Shown here piece after piece: positions 1 through 6,612 of a stretch of 63,769 bases of DNA. Each line of letters begins with the position of its first letter. Positions within the stretch are counted from its first letter, which is position 1. Under the pieces are notes generated by a model that had not been told where the DNA came from, searched no databases, and saw nothing but the letters and a program-made list of their open reading frames with translations. Origin of the DNA: an uncultured Collinsella sp. (GTDB lineage: Bacteria; Actinomycetota; Coriobacteriia; Coriobacteriales; Coriobacteriaceae); assembly GCA_900541185.1 (NCBI GenBank), contig UQIQ01000002.1, forward strand, positions 1 through 63,769, given 5' to 3'. The translations under genes and the position numbers were made by a program.

Positions 1-626
1 CGGTCGTCACGGCCGCCGCGAGGACCGCGGTCCTCGTCCAGGCCCATGGCGACGAGCGGAGCGATAACCTTATCGAGAGCGGCCATCAGCTCGGTGGCCT
101 CCTCATAAGAAAGCTCGGGCAGGAGCTTCTCCTTCTTGTTGGCAAGCTCGACCAGGCCCTCAGCGGCATCCTCGGCGGCGAAGACAACAATCTTGCGCAT
201 ATCGCCCTCGGCGTCGTCGATGCGGCCGACCAGATCGGCAGCCTCGGCCTCGGCCATCAGGCCATCGAGCTCACGGAGGCGCATGCCCAGCAGGTCGGAC
301 ATTTCCTTCTGCTCCATCTTGGGCTTGAGGTCAAGAAGCTTGATGGCGCGCTCGATGTTCGCCATGCGCTCGGCCTTGGCCTCCTCCTCCTTGGAAATAG
401 CAAAGCGACGGCTACGCAGCAGGCGGGCGGCCTTCTGCATCTTGTCCATCAGCTCTTCGTCATCGTAATCAACGGCGGCCTCGACAACCTCGGCCTCCTC
501 CTCGGCGGAAACCTCGTCAGCAGCCTCAACCCCGGCAGCTTCGGTCTCCACGGTCTCGACTGCCTCAACCTCGGCAGCCATGGTCTCGTTCTCGGTCTCG
601 TTCATGATCTCTTCGTTCTCGGACAT
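1..626 (-). CDS. MarR-like winged-helix protein with acidic N-terminus and RGG-type tail (partial)
   Basis: The frame is open from an ATG at 626 through 208 codons to the left edge, so the C-terminus lies outside the window. An AAGGAG ribosome binding site precedes the ATG. Residues 1-60 are very rich in Glu and Asp. Residues about 85-150 resemble a MarR winged helix: a helix pair ending in EQKEMSDLLGMRL, then a wing-like stretch (VGRIDDAEGDMRK). At about residue 196 the sequence becomes Arg/Gly/Asp-rich (DRGPRGGRDDR), the beginning of an RGG-type tail. A nucleic-acid-binding role is inferred. I do not recognise a named gene. Confidence 0.7.
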   Translation of the reverse strand, partial: MSENEEIMNETENETMAAEVEAVETVETEAAGVEAADEVSAEEEAEVVEAAVDYDDEELMDKMQKAARLLRSRRFAISKEEEAKAERMANIERAIKLLDLKPKMEQKEMSDLLGMRLRELDGLMAEAEAADLVGRIDDAEGDMRKIVVFAAEDAAEGLVELANKKEKLLPELSYEEATELMAALDKVIAPLVAMGLDEDRGPRGGRDD

Positions 627-778
627 GAGACTCCTTCTTAGCCCTCTCGGGCATCATCGCCCCATTCGCGGGGCCCGTCGCGCACTCTTTGCGCTTTAAA
701 CATTCATGCCTCTCGGCAAAACGTCCATTAGTTTATGTTGTTGCCATCCAATCTAGCTGCAGAATCTATGTGCACACA

Positions 779-2194
779 TTAATGCGACATGTGCGACTCG
801 CGACGAGCGTACACCAGCGACGTCGCGAACCCGACCACGGCAATCACAGCCGCCACACGCACGGCAGTTGCAAATCCAATCGCCTGGGCAACGTCGGTCG
901 CAGCGCCAGCCGCGCCGGCAGTCGCCGCAGAACTCGAGAGCAGACCGATAAACAGCGATGGGCCAAACGATGCGGCAATCATGTTCCACGTGTTAAGCAA
1001 TGCCGTTCCGTGGGGATGCTCAGCGGCAGGCAGCGTCTCCAAGCCGGCCGTTTGCGAGGGGCTCAGCACCAAACCGACTCCGGCATACACCACAACGGTC
1101 AGCGCCACGACGACGCCGATGTTCATACTTGCCGCCGTCATCGAGATGGCAGTCTGCCCCACGGCAATCAGGGCAAAGCCGACCGGCAGCAGCGGCCATG
1201 CGCCACGGGCGTCCATCACGCGTCCGCCCACAATCGAGGTCACGGCGTTGCAGGCAATCGCCGGCAAAATGAGCAAGCCCGCAATAAGTGCGGTCATGCC
1301 GTATGCGCCCTCAAAATAGAGCGGCAACAAAACGCTCATCGAGAACGTCGTCATCATCGACACCACCACAAGCAGGCACGCGGGCCAAAAACGAACGCTC
1401 GCCATGGGACGCACGTTAAGCACCGGATGTTCGAGCTTGAGCTGACGGGCCGCAAACAGGCCGAGCAGCACAATGGCGGCGAAAAGTGCCACGATACCGG
1501 CAATCAGATTGGTCGAGAACTCGCCTACGGAATACACAAATGCCGTAATGCCGGCCGCGAGCAAAACAACCGACAGAATATCAAGCGTGGTATTCGAGCG
1601 CTCTCCGACATTCTGGACATGCTTTACGCCCGCCGCAGCGACCACAATGCCGCCCACCAGCGGCACTACGAACACCGCCCTCCAGCCAAACAACGTGCAC
1701 ATAAGACCACTGATCACGGGTCCAAACGCCGGCCCCAACGTAATGCAGGCACCGCCCAAGCTCAGATACAGGCCGAGCTTCTCGCGCGGAGCGCAAGACA
1801 GCACCACGTTCATCATGAGCGGGAACAAGATGCCCGATCCCGCAGCCTGCAGAATACGACTTGGCAGCAAAACGCCAAACGACGGAGCGACCAGGCACAG
1901 AACTTCGCCGGCGACCATGCATCCGCATGCGAAAAACAGCAGCTTGCGCGTCGAGAAACGGCCGGACAGGAAGGCCATGATGGCCGTAAAGATCGACGTC
2001 ACGATCATGTAGCCCGAAACGAGCCACTGCGCCGTGGTGGCACTCACCGAAAAGGCCGCCATAATGTCGTGCAACGCCACGTTAATGATGTTCTCGTTAA
2101 ACGCGGCAACAAAGGCTGCAATATACATTACGACGAGAATTGCCGCAGTGGCCGATGGCGGTGCTTGAACTTGTTGCTGAGATTTGCTCCCCAT
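779..2194 (-). CDS. MFS transporter, DHA2-like drug efflux family
   Basis: This is a 471-residue polytopic membrane protein with about 12-14 hydrophobic helices. It is typical of proton-driven major facilitator exporters of the EmrB/QacA type. Helix 1 is followed by the FNENIINVALHDI stretch expected after TM1 of DHA2 members, and FLSGRFSTRKLLF matches the motif A loop between TM2 and TM3. The start chosen is the ATG at 2194, preceded by AGGAAGGAAATGC; the frame stays open further upstream but has no ribosome binding site there. The substrate cannot be told from sequence. It is convergent with nothing and transcribed alone toward the MarR-like gene. Confidence 0.85.
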   Translation of the reverse strand: MGSKSQQQVQAPPSATAAILVVMYIAAFVAAFNENIINVALHDIMAAFSVSATTAQWLVSGYMIVTSIFTAIMAFLSGRFSTRKLLFFACGCMVAGEVLCLVAPSFGVLLPSRILQAAGSGILFPLMMNVVLSCAPREKLGLYLSLGGACITLGPAFGPVISGLMCTLFGWRAVFVVPLVGGIVVAAAGVKHVQNVGERSNTTLDILSVVLLAAGITAFVYSVGEFSTNLIAGIVALFAAIVLLGLFAARQLKLEHPVLNVRPMASVRFWPACLLVVVSMMTTFSMSVLLPLYFEGAYGMTALIAGLLILPAIACNAVTSIVGGRVMDARGAWPLLPVGFALIAVGQTAISMTAASMNIGVVVALTVVVYAGVGLVLSPSQTAGLETLPAAEHPHGTALLNTWNMIAASFGPSLFIGLLSSSAATAGAAGAATDVAQAIGFATAVRVAAVIAVVGFATSLVYARRESHMSH

Positions 2195-2398
2195 GCATTT
2201 CCTTCCTCTTGGAACGACAGTCGCATCGCCCCAGAGGAACAGTCCAGGGCGAAAATGAGCCCTAGACTTACGCCAGACGCCGTACACGACGAGTCTGGCA
2301 ACATGGTCCAACATCGAAAGATTGTAACGCGGACGCACAGCTTTCCTTCCGCGCTATTATTAAAAGTCCACGAAAGCATGAGACATGAGGAGCCCGCC

Positions 2399-2809
2399 AT
2401 GATTAAGCCCATCATGAAATCCGAGTTCTTTTTGCGCCTGTCTTCCGAAGACGCGGGACCCGACGATGCCGCGACCGGGCAGGACCTCCTGGATACGCTC
2501 CACGAACATGAGCATGAGTGCGTGGGGCTCGCCGCCAACATGATCGGCGTACGCAAACGCATCATCTGCGTAAAGGACGGCAACAGGGCGCTGCTGATGT
2601 ACAACCCTCAAATTCTTGAGCAGGTCAATGCCTATCAGACGAGCGAAGGATGCCTCTCGCTGATCGGCGAGCGTCCCTGCACCCGCTATCGCCGCATTAA
2701 GGTTGAGTATTTGGACGAGAACTTCGTCCACCGCATCAAAAACTTCTCGGGCTACACCGCCGAGATCATCCAGCACGAAATCGATCACTGCAACGGCATC
2801 GTTATATAG
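2399..2809 (+). CDS. Peptide deformylase-like protein (short form, motif 1 Gln replaced by Met)
   Basis: This is a 136-residue member of the peptide deformylase fold; typical Def is about 165-190 residues. Motif 2 (EGCLS, metal ligand Cys85) and motif 3 (QHEIDH, His126, Glu127, His130) are intact. Motif 1 reads GLAANMIG, so the usual catalytic Gln is Met48. Short deformylase-like proteins with an ANMIG motif are known in gut anaerobes, and their activity is uncertain. The ATG at 2399 has GGAG eight bases upstream; an ATG at 2378 is in frame but has no good binding site. A second homologue lies at 10024-10443. Confidence 0.8.
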   Translation: MIKPIMKSEFFLRLSSEDAGPDDAATGQDLLDTLHEHEHECVGLAANMIGVRKRIICVKDGNRALLMYNPQILEQVNAYQTSEGCLSLIGERPCTRYRRIKVEYLDENFVHRIKNFSGYTAEIIQHEIDHCNGIVI

Positions 2810-2824
2810 TTCCGCCGATTCAAG

Positions 2825-2864
2825 AAAGCTCCCTGCAGCAAAACAACTGCAGGGAGCTTTTCAT
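2825..2864. terminator. Bidirectional terminator hairpin
   Basis: The 14-base arms AAAGCTCCCTGCAG (2825-2838) and CTGCAGGGAGCTTT (2847-2860) flank an A-rich loop and are followed by T residues. It lies between the convergent deformylase-like and aminotransferase genes, and the A-rich left flank allows it to serve both strands. Confidence 0.85.
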
Positions 2865-2883
2865 AGTGCGGAGTTTCTATCCC

Positions 2884-4404
2884 CTACGCCTGACGGTAAT
2901 GGTCAAAGAAGTCGGCGAGGTCTTCGAGGGACTCTTTGAGCACTTCCATGCGCGGCAGGTACACGATGCGGAAGTGATCGGGCTCGGCCCAGTTAAAACC
3001 GCCGCCGCGCGTGATCAGGATCTTCTTCTCGTGCAGCAGGTCGAGAGCAAACTGCTCGTCATCGGTAATGTTGAACTTTTTAACATCCATCTTAGGGAAG
3101 ATATAGAACGCCGCACGCGGCTTGACCACCGAGATGCCGTCGATCTTGCTGAGCGCCTCATACACAAAGTTGCGCTGCTCGTAGACACGGCCGCCGGGAC
3201 GGATGTAGTCGTTGACCGACTGATGGCCGCCGAGCGCCGTCTGGACGATCGACTGGGCCGGCACGTTGGAGCACAGGCGCATGTTAGAGAGCATGTTGAC
3301 GCCCATGATGAAATCGCTCATACAGCGCTGGTTGCCCGAAAGCACCATCCAGCCAATACGATAGCCCGCAATCATGTGCGACTTGGAAAGGCCGCTAAAG
3401 GTGACGCAGGGCAGATCGGGAGCGAGCGAGGCAATCGAGACGTGCTCGTAGCCGTCCATGCACAGACGGTCGTAGATCTCATCGGCAAAGATCATGAGCT
3501 GGTGCTTGCGCGCAACCTCGACGATGCCCTCGAGCACCTCGCGCGGGTAGACCGAGCCCGTGGGGTTGTTGGGGTTGATGATGACGAGGGCCTTGGTCGC
3601 ACTCGTGATCTTGGACTCCATATCCTCCAGGTCGGGATACCAATCAGCTTGCTCATCGCACAGATAGTGCACGGGATGACCGCCGGCAAGGGTTGCGCAC
3701 GCCGTCCAGAGCGGATAGTCGGGGCTGGGGATCAGAATCTCGTCGCCATTGTCGAGCAGCGCGTTCATCGAAAGCTGAATGAGCTCGGACACGCCGTTGC
3801 CCGTGTAGATGTGCTCCATCTGAACATTGGGCAGGCCCTTGATCTGCGAGTACTGCATAATCGCCTTGCGTGCCGAGAACAGGCCGCGCGAGTTGGAATA
3901 GCCTTCGCAATCGGGCAGCTGCTGGCGCATATCCTTGATGACCTCGTCGGGCGTGCGGAAACCGAAGGGCGCCGGGTTACCGATATTGAGCTTGAGGATG
4001 CGCTCGCCCTCGTCCTCCATACGGGCAGCCTCGTCGACGACGGGACCGCGCACATCATACAGGACGTTATCAAGCTTGGTGGATTTAGAAAAAGTACGCA
4101 TGGTGGTGCTCCTTGGAATTTGAGCTGAGGGATGGGGTTCGGGCTTGGAAACGTTACGGGGCGATGATGCCTCGCCTTGATCGGCGTCACCGGCAAGCAG
4201 CCAGGTAACATCGACCTCCAAAATGCGGGCGAGCAGCTCTGCCACATCGCGCCGCGGGATCGTCTTGCCGCTCACATATTGGCTCATCTGACTCTTGCCG
4301 AGTTTTTTGCCGAGCATCTCCGATGCGCGGATTACGTCCGACTGGCGAACGTCGCGATCGGACATAGTCTGTCGCAGGCGATCGCTAAACGTCTCTTGGG
4401 CCAC
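2884..4404 (-). CDS. XRE-family HTH fused to alanine-type PLP aminotransferase
   Basis: This is a 506-residue protein. Residues 1-75 form an XRE/Cro-type helix-turn-helix (LGKSQMSQYVSGKTIPRRDV region). Residues about 105-505 are a fold-type I aminotransferase closest to AlaA/AlaC: NPNNPTG loop, DEIYDRL, and the PLP lysine in GLSKSHMIAGYRIGW near residue 341. AlaA enzymes convert pyruvate and glutamate to alanine and 2-oxoglutarate. The start is the GTG at 4404 behind AAGGAGG; the frame extends to 4443 without a binding site. An internal ATG at 4101 with its own AAGGAG would give a stand-alone aminotransferase. The promoter carries GTTCAATT dyads, suggesting self-regulation. Confidence 0.85.
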   Translation of the reverse strand: MAQETFSDRLRQTMSDRDVRQSDVIRASEMLGKKLGKSQMSQYVSGKTIPRRDVAELLARILEVDVTWLLAGDADQGEASSPRNVSKPEPHPSAQIPRSTTMRTFSKSTKLDNVLYDVRGPVVDEAARMEDEGERILKLNIGNPAPFGFRTPDEVIKDMRQQLPDCEGYSNSRGLFSARKAIMQYSQIKGLPNVQMEHIYTGNGVSELIQLSMNALLDNGDEILIPSPDYPLWTACATLAGGHPVHYLCDEQADWYPDLEDMESKITSATKALVIINPNNPTGSVYPREVLEGIVEVARKHQLMIFADEIYDRLCMDGYEHVSIASLAPDLPCVTFSGLSKSHMIAGYRIGWMVLSGNQRCMSDFIMGVNMLSNMRLCSNVPAQSIVQTALGGHQSVNDYIRPGGRVYEQRNFVYEALSKIDGISVVKPRAAFYIFPKMDVKKFNITDDEQFALDLLHEKKILITRGGGFNWAEPDHFRIVYLPRMEVLKESLEDLADFFDHYRQA

Positions 4405-4444
4405 TAGAACCTCCTTGCTGGCAAAGTTCAATTTATAGAACACG

Positions 4445-4464
4445 AATTGAACCAGAGTTCAATT
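4445..4464. promoter_or_regulatory. Operator-like dyad upstream of the HTH-aminotransferase
   Basis: The perfect inverted repeat AATTGAAC-N4-GTTCAATT overlaps the likely -35 element (TTGAAC) of the leftward gene. Further GTTCAATT half-sites lie at 4426-4433, within the leader, and at 4499-4506. The spacing and repetition fit an operator array for the fused XRE domain. Confidence 0.6.
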
Positions 4465-4566
4465 TAGCAAGCAGTATAGCGCCGTGCCTCATTCGAAAGT
4501 TCAATTTCATAAGAAAACGTACCGAACTCCGAGATTTGCCCAAAGCGGACAATAACGTGCACACGT

Positions 4567-5424
4567 TTAGAGGTATTCAAGGAATCGAGCGGCGGCAAGC
4601 GAAACATCAGCCGTGCGATATATCGCATTGATCTGCCGATGGGCATGCCGCTCGAGCGGGCGCACGGCAACATCGAACTGGCAGCGGCGCAAGATGAGCG
4701 CCGGAAGAATGCTCACGCCCAGACCGTCCTCGACCATGGCCATAATCGCATAATCATCCCAGGTCGACAGCTTAGAGCGCACCGCCAGGCCCGCGCGGCG
4801 AAACAGCGGCGTAATCTCATCATCGGTACCCCGTTCCAGCAGAATAAACTGCTCGTTGGCCAAATCGGCAAGAGAGACGACCTCCGCTGCGGCAAGTAAA
4901 GAGTCTGCCGGCACTACCGCCATCAACTCGTCGCGCACCAAAGGCAGCGATGTCATGCCGTTTTCTCGGGGCTCACGCGGGATAAAGCCCAAATCGCAGC
5001 GGCCCTCTCCCACCCATTGTTCAATCTCTGAATAGTCGCCCATCAGCAACTCGTAATCGATGTCTGGGTGATCGGCGCGAAAGCGCGCAATCACCGGCGG
5101 CAGCACGTGGGTCGCCACACTCGAAAACGTACCGATGCAGATTTTGCCGCGCATGAGCCCCCGCATCTCATCCACCCGTCGCTGCAAGCGAGTGAATTCC
5201 TCGCAGAGCACCTCGACTGCCGGCATGACCTGCCGCCCGTCAGCAGAAAGCACCACGCCCTCACGGCTGCGGTCAAGCACCTTAAAACCCCAATCCGCCT
5301 CAAGGTCGGCCACCATGCGGCTCACGCCAGACTGCGAATAGCTTAGGCGCTCAGCGGCGCGCGTAAAACTGCCGGCGCGCACGGTCTCCAGCAGCACCTT
5401 CATCTTTTGAATATTCGTTTCCAC
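4567..5424 (-). CDS. LysR family transcriptional regulator
   Basis: This is a 285-residue LysR-type regulator. The N-terminal winged helix (residues 5-62) contains the recognition stretch AERLSYSQSGVSRMVADLE, and residues about 90-285 form the two-lobed effector domain. The GTG start at 5424 is preceded by GGAGG. It is divergent from the EamA exporter gene at 5543, with dyads in the shared intergenic region. It probably controls that exporter and itself. The effector domain ends with DDYAIMAMVEDGLGVSILP, a stretch shared with the LysR at 37817, so the two are paralogues. Confidence 0.9.
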   Translation of the reverse strand: METNIQKMKVLLETVRAGSFTRAAERLSYSQSGVSRMVADLEADWGFKVLDRSREGVVLSADGRQVMPAVEVLCEEFTRLQRRVDEMRGLMRGKICIGTFSSVATHVLPPVIARFRADHPDIDYELLMGDYSEIEQWVGEGRCDLGFIPREPRENGMTSLPLVRDELMAVVPADSLLAAAEVVSLADLANEQFILLERGTDDEITPLFRRAGLAVRSKLSTWDDYAIMAMVEDGLGVSILPALILRRCQFDVAVRPLERHAHRQINAIYRTADVSLAAARFLEYL

Positions 5425-5441
5425 GACACACCTCCACCTTT

Positions 5442-5460
5442 ACATGAGTTTTTGTCATGT
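5442..5460. promoter_or_regulatory. Inverted repeat in LysR/EamA divergent promoter
   Basis: The arms ACATGA (5442-5447) and TCATGT (5455-5460) flank a 7-base centre just upstream of the lysR start. This is a plausible autoregulatory LysR site. Confidence 0.4.
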
Positions 5461-5497
5461 CATCCATGAATTATATTCGCTTTTCTTCTATAGCCAG

Positions 5498-5512
5498 TTC
5501 ACCCATAGTGAA
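5498..5512. promoter_or_regulatory. LysR-box-like dyad upstream of EamA gene
   Basis: TTCAC-N5-GTGAA fits the T-N11-A pattern of LysR regulator binding sites. It lies 30 bases before the ATG of the divergent exporter, in the region where a LysR activator or repressor would act. Confidence 0.5.
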
Positions 5513-5542
5513 TATGCACGGATATAGAGGGGATGTCAGCGC

Positions 5543-6454
5543 ATGAACAACGGACTGTTTACGTACTTAGCAGCATTGCTATTGTTTGGCTCCAACGGCA
5601 TCATCGCCGCTGCCATCGCGCTGCCGAGCTCCGATATCGTGCTACTGCGCACGTTTTTGGGCGCCCTCTCGCTTGTCACTATCCTTGCCATCACCCAACG
5701 CCATAAACTGCAGGCGCCATCTCGTCCCCGCGAAGCCGCAGCACTCCTTCTGTCGGGAGCCGCGCTGGGTGCCAGCTGGATTTTTCTGTTCCGTGCCTAC
5801 CAGACGATCGGCGTCGGCGTATCCTCGCTACTGTACTACTGTGGCCCTATCATTGTCATGGCGCTCTCCCCACTCATCTTTGGTGAAAAACTGACCGGCG
5901 GCAAAATCGCCGGGTTTATCGCCGTCGCCTGCGGTGCTTTTCTCATTGCAGCACAAGGTCTAGGCGGCAATATGCCCATTGCGGGCATCGTCTGTGGAAT
6001 CGTCTCAGCCTTCTGCTATGCATTGATGGTCATCGCCAGCAAGGGTGCGCCGCACATCGAGGGCCTCGAGAACTCCGCGCTCCAGGTGAGCGCCGCCTTT
6101 GTGACCGCACTGGTCCTCACGCTCATCACGCAGGGCGCTCCCTCGTTCCTGTCCGCCGGCGTCGCCGCCAGTATTGATTGGCGCGCCGTCGCTATGCTCG
6201 GCGTCGTCAACACCGGCATTGGTTGCCTGCTCTACTTTAGCGCCGTCGCTAAGCTGCTCGTCCAGACCGTCGCCGTCGTCGGCTACCTCGAGCCGCTTTC
6301 GGCCGTCGTGTTCTCGGCCGTCCTTTTGGGCGAAGCCATAACACCGGTCCGCCTGATGGGTGCCGCGCTTATCATCGGCGGCGCGATTTTTTGCGAACTC
6401 GCCGGCAAACGCGCAAACGCCAAGGCTGGCATCGCCCAGACAGCACGTGCTTAA
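5543..6454 (+). CDS. EamA/DMT family transporter
   Basis: This is a 303-residue membrane protein with about ten hydrophobic helices in two EamA repeats, the drug/metabolite transporter layout. Helices alternate with short loops, and the second repeat includes the typical VGYLEPLSAVVFSAVLLGE stretch before the last helices. The start is the ATG at 5543 behind GAGGGG. It is divergent from a LysR regulator, which is the usual arrangement for amino acid or metabolite exporters. The substrate cannot be inferred. Confidence 0.9.
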   Translation: MNNGLFTYLAALLLFGSNGIIAAAIALPSSDIVLLRTFLGALSLVTILAITQRHKLQAPSRPREAAALLLSGAALGASWIFLFRAYQTIGVGVSSLLYYCGPIIVMALSPLIFGEKLTGGKIAGFIAVACGAFLIAAQGLGGNMPIAGIVCGIVSAFCYALMVIASKGAPHIEGLENSALQVSAAFVTALVLTLITQGAPSFLSAGVAASIDWRAVAMLGVVNTGIGCLLYFSAVAKLLVQTVAVVGYLEPLSAVVFSAVLLGEAITPVRLMGAALIIGGAIFCELAGKRANAKAGIAQTARA

Positions 6455-6488
6455 AAGCCCCTGCTTTGAAATGCTACCTACGTACATA

Positions 6489-6512
6489 AATAATCCCCAG
6501 CTGGGGATTATT
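6489..6512. repeat. Perfect 24-base palindrome after EamA gene
   Basis: The 10-base arm AATAATCCCC and its complement flank an AGCT centre. There is no T-run after it, so it is either a weak terminator for the EamA gene or an operator in the kup promoter region. A related but longer hairpin with TATCCCC/GGGGATA arms sits at 20968-21002. Confidence 0.5.
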
Positions 6513-6569
6513 GTCTAAAATAACCTGATGTGCCAAACTGCTCTTGTATGTATAAAGACGGCATAAAGA

Positions 6570-6590
6570 TTATCTGTCCTAGACAGATAA
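6570..6590. promoter_or_regulatory. kup: 9-bp dyad immediately upstream of kup start
   Basis: TTATCTGTC (6570-6578) and GACAGATAA (6582-6590) are perfect complements around CTA. The dyad ends 22 bases before the kup GTG. It could be a repressor site or an mRNA hairpin in the leader. It does not look like a c-di-AMP (ydaO) riboswitch. Confidence 0.5.
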
Positions 6591-6612
6591 CCGGATGTCT
6601 AAGGGAGTCCAC

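Noticed and set aside
689..2398. Long plus-strand open frame upstream of the deformylase-like gene
   Set aside because: It is antisense to the MFS transporter, with unnatural composition (very rich in His, Arg and Gln). Only its last 136 codons, from 2399, form a recognisable protein.
6455..6612. Possible c-di-AMP riboswitch upstream of kup
   Set aside because: The region is too short and lacks the conserved ydaO/yuaA motifs; only two palindromes are seen.
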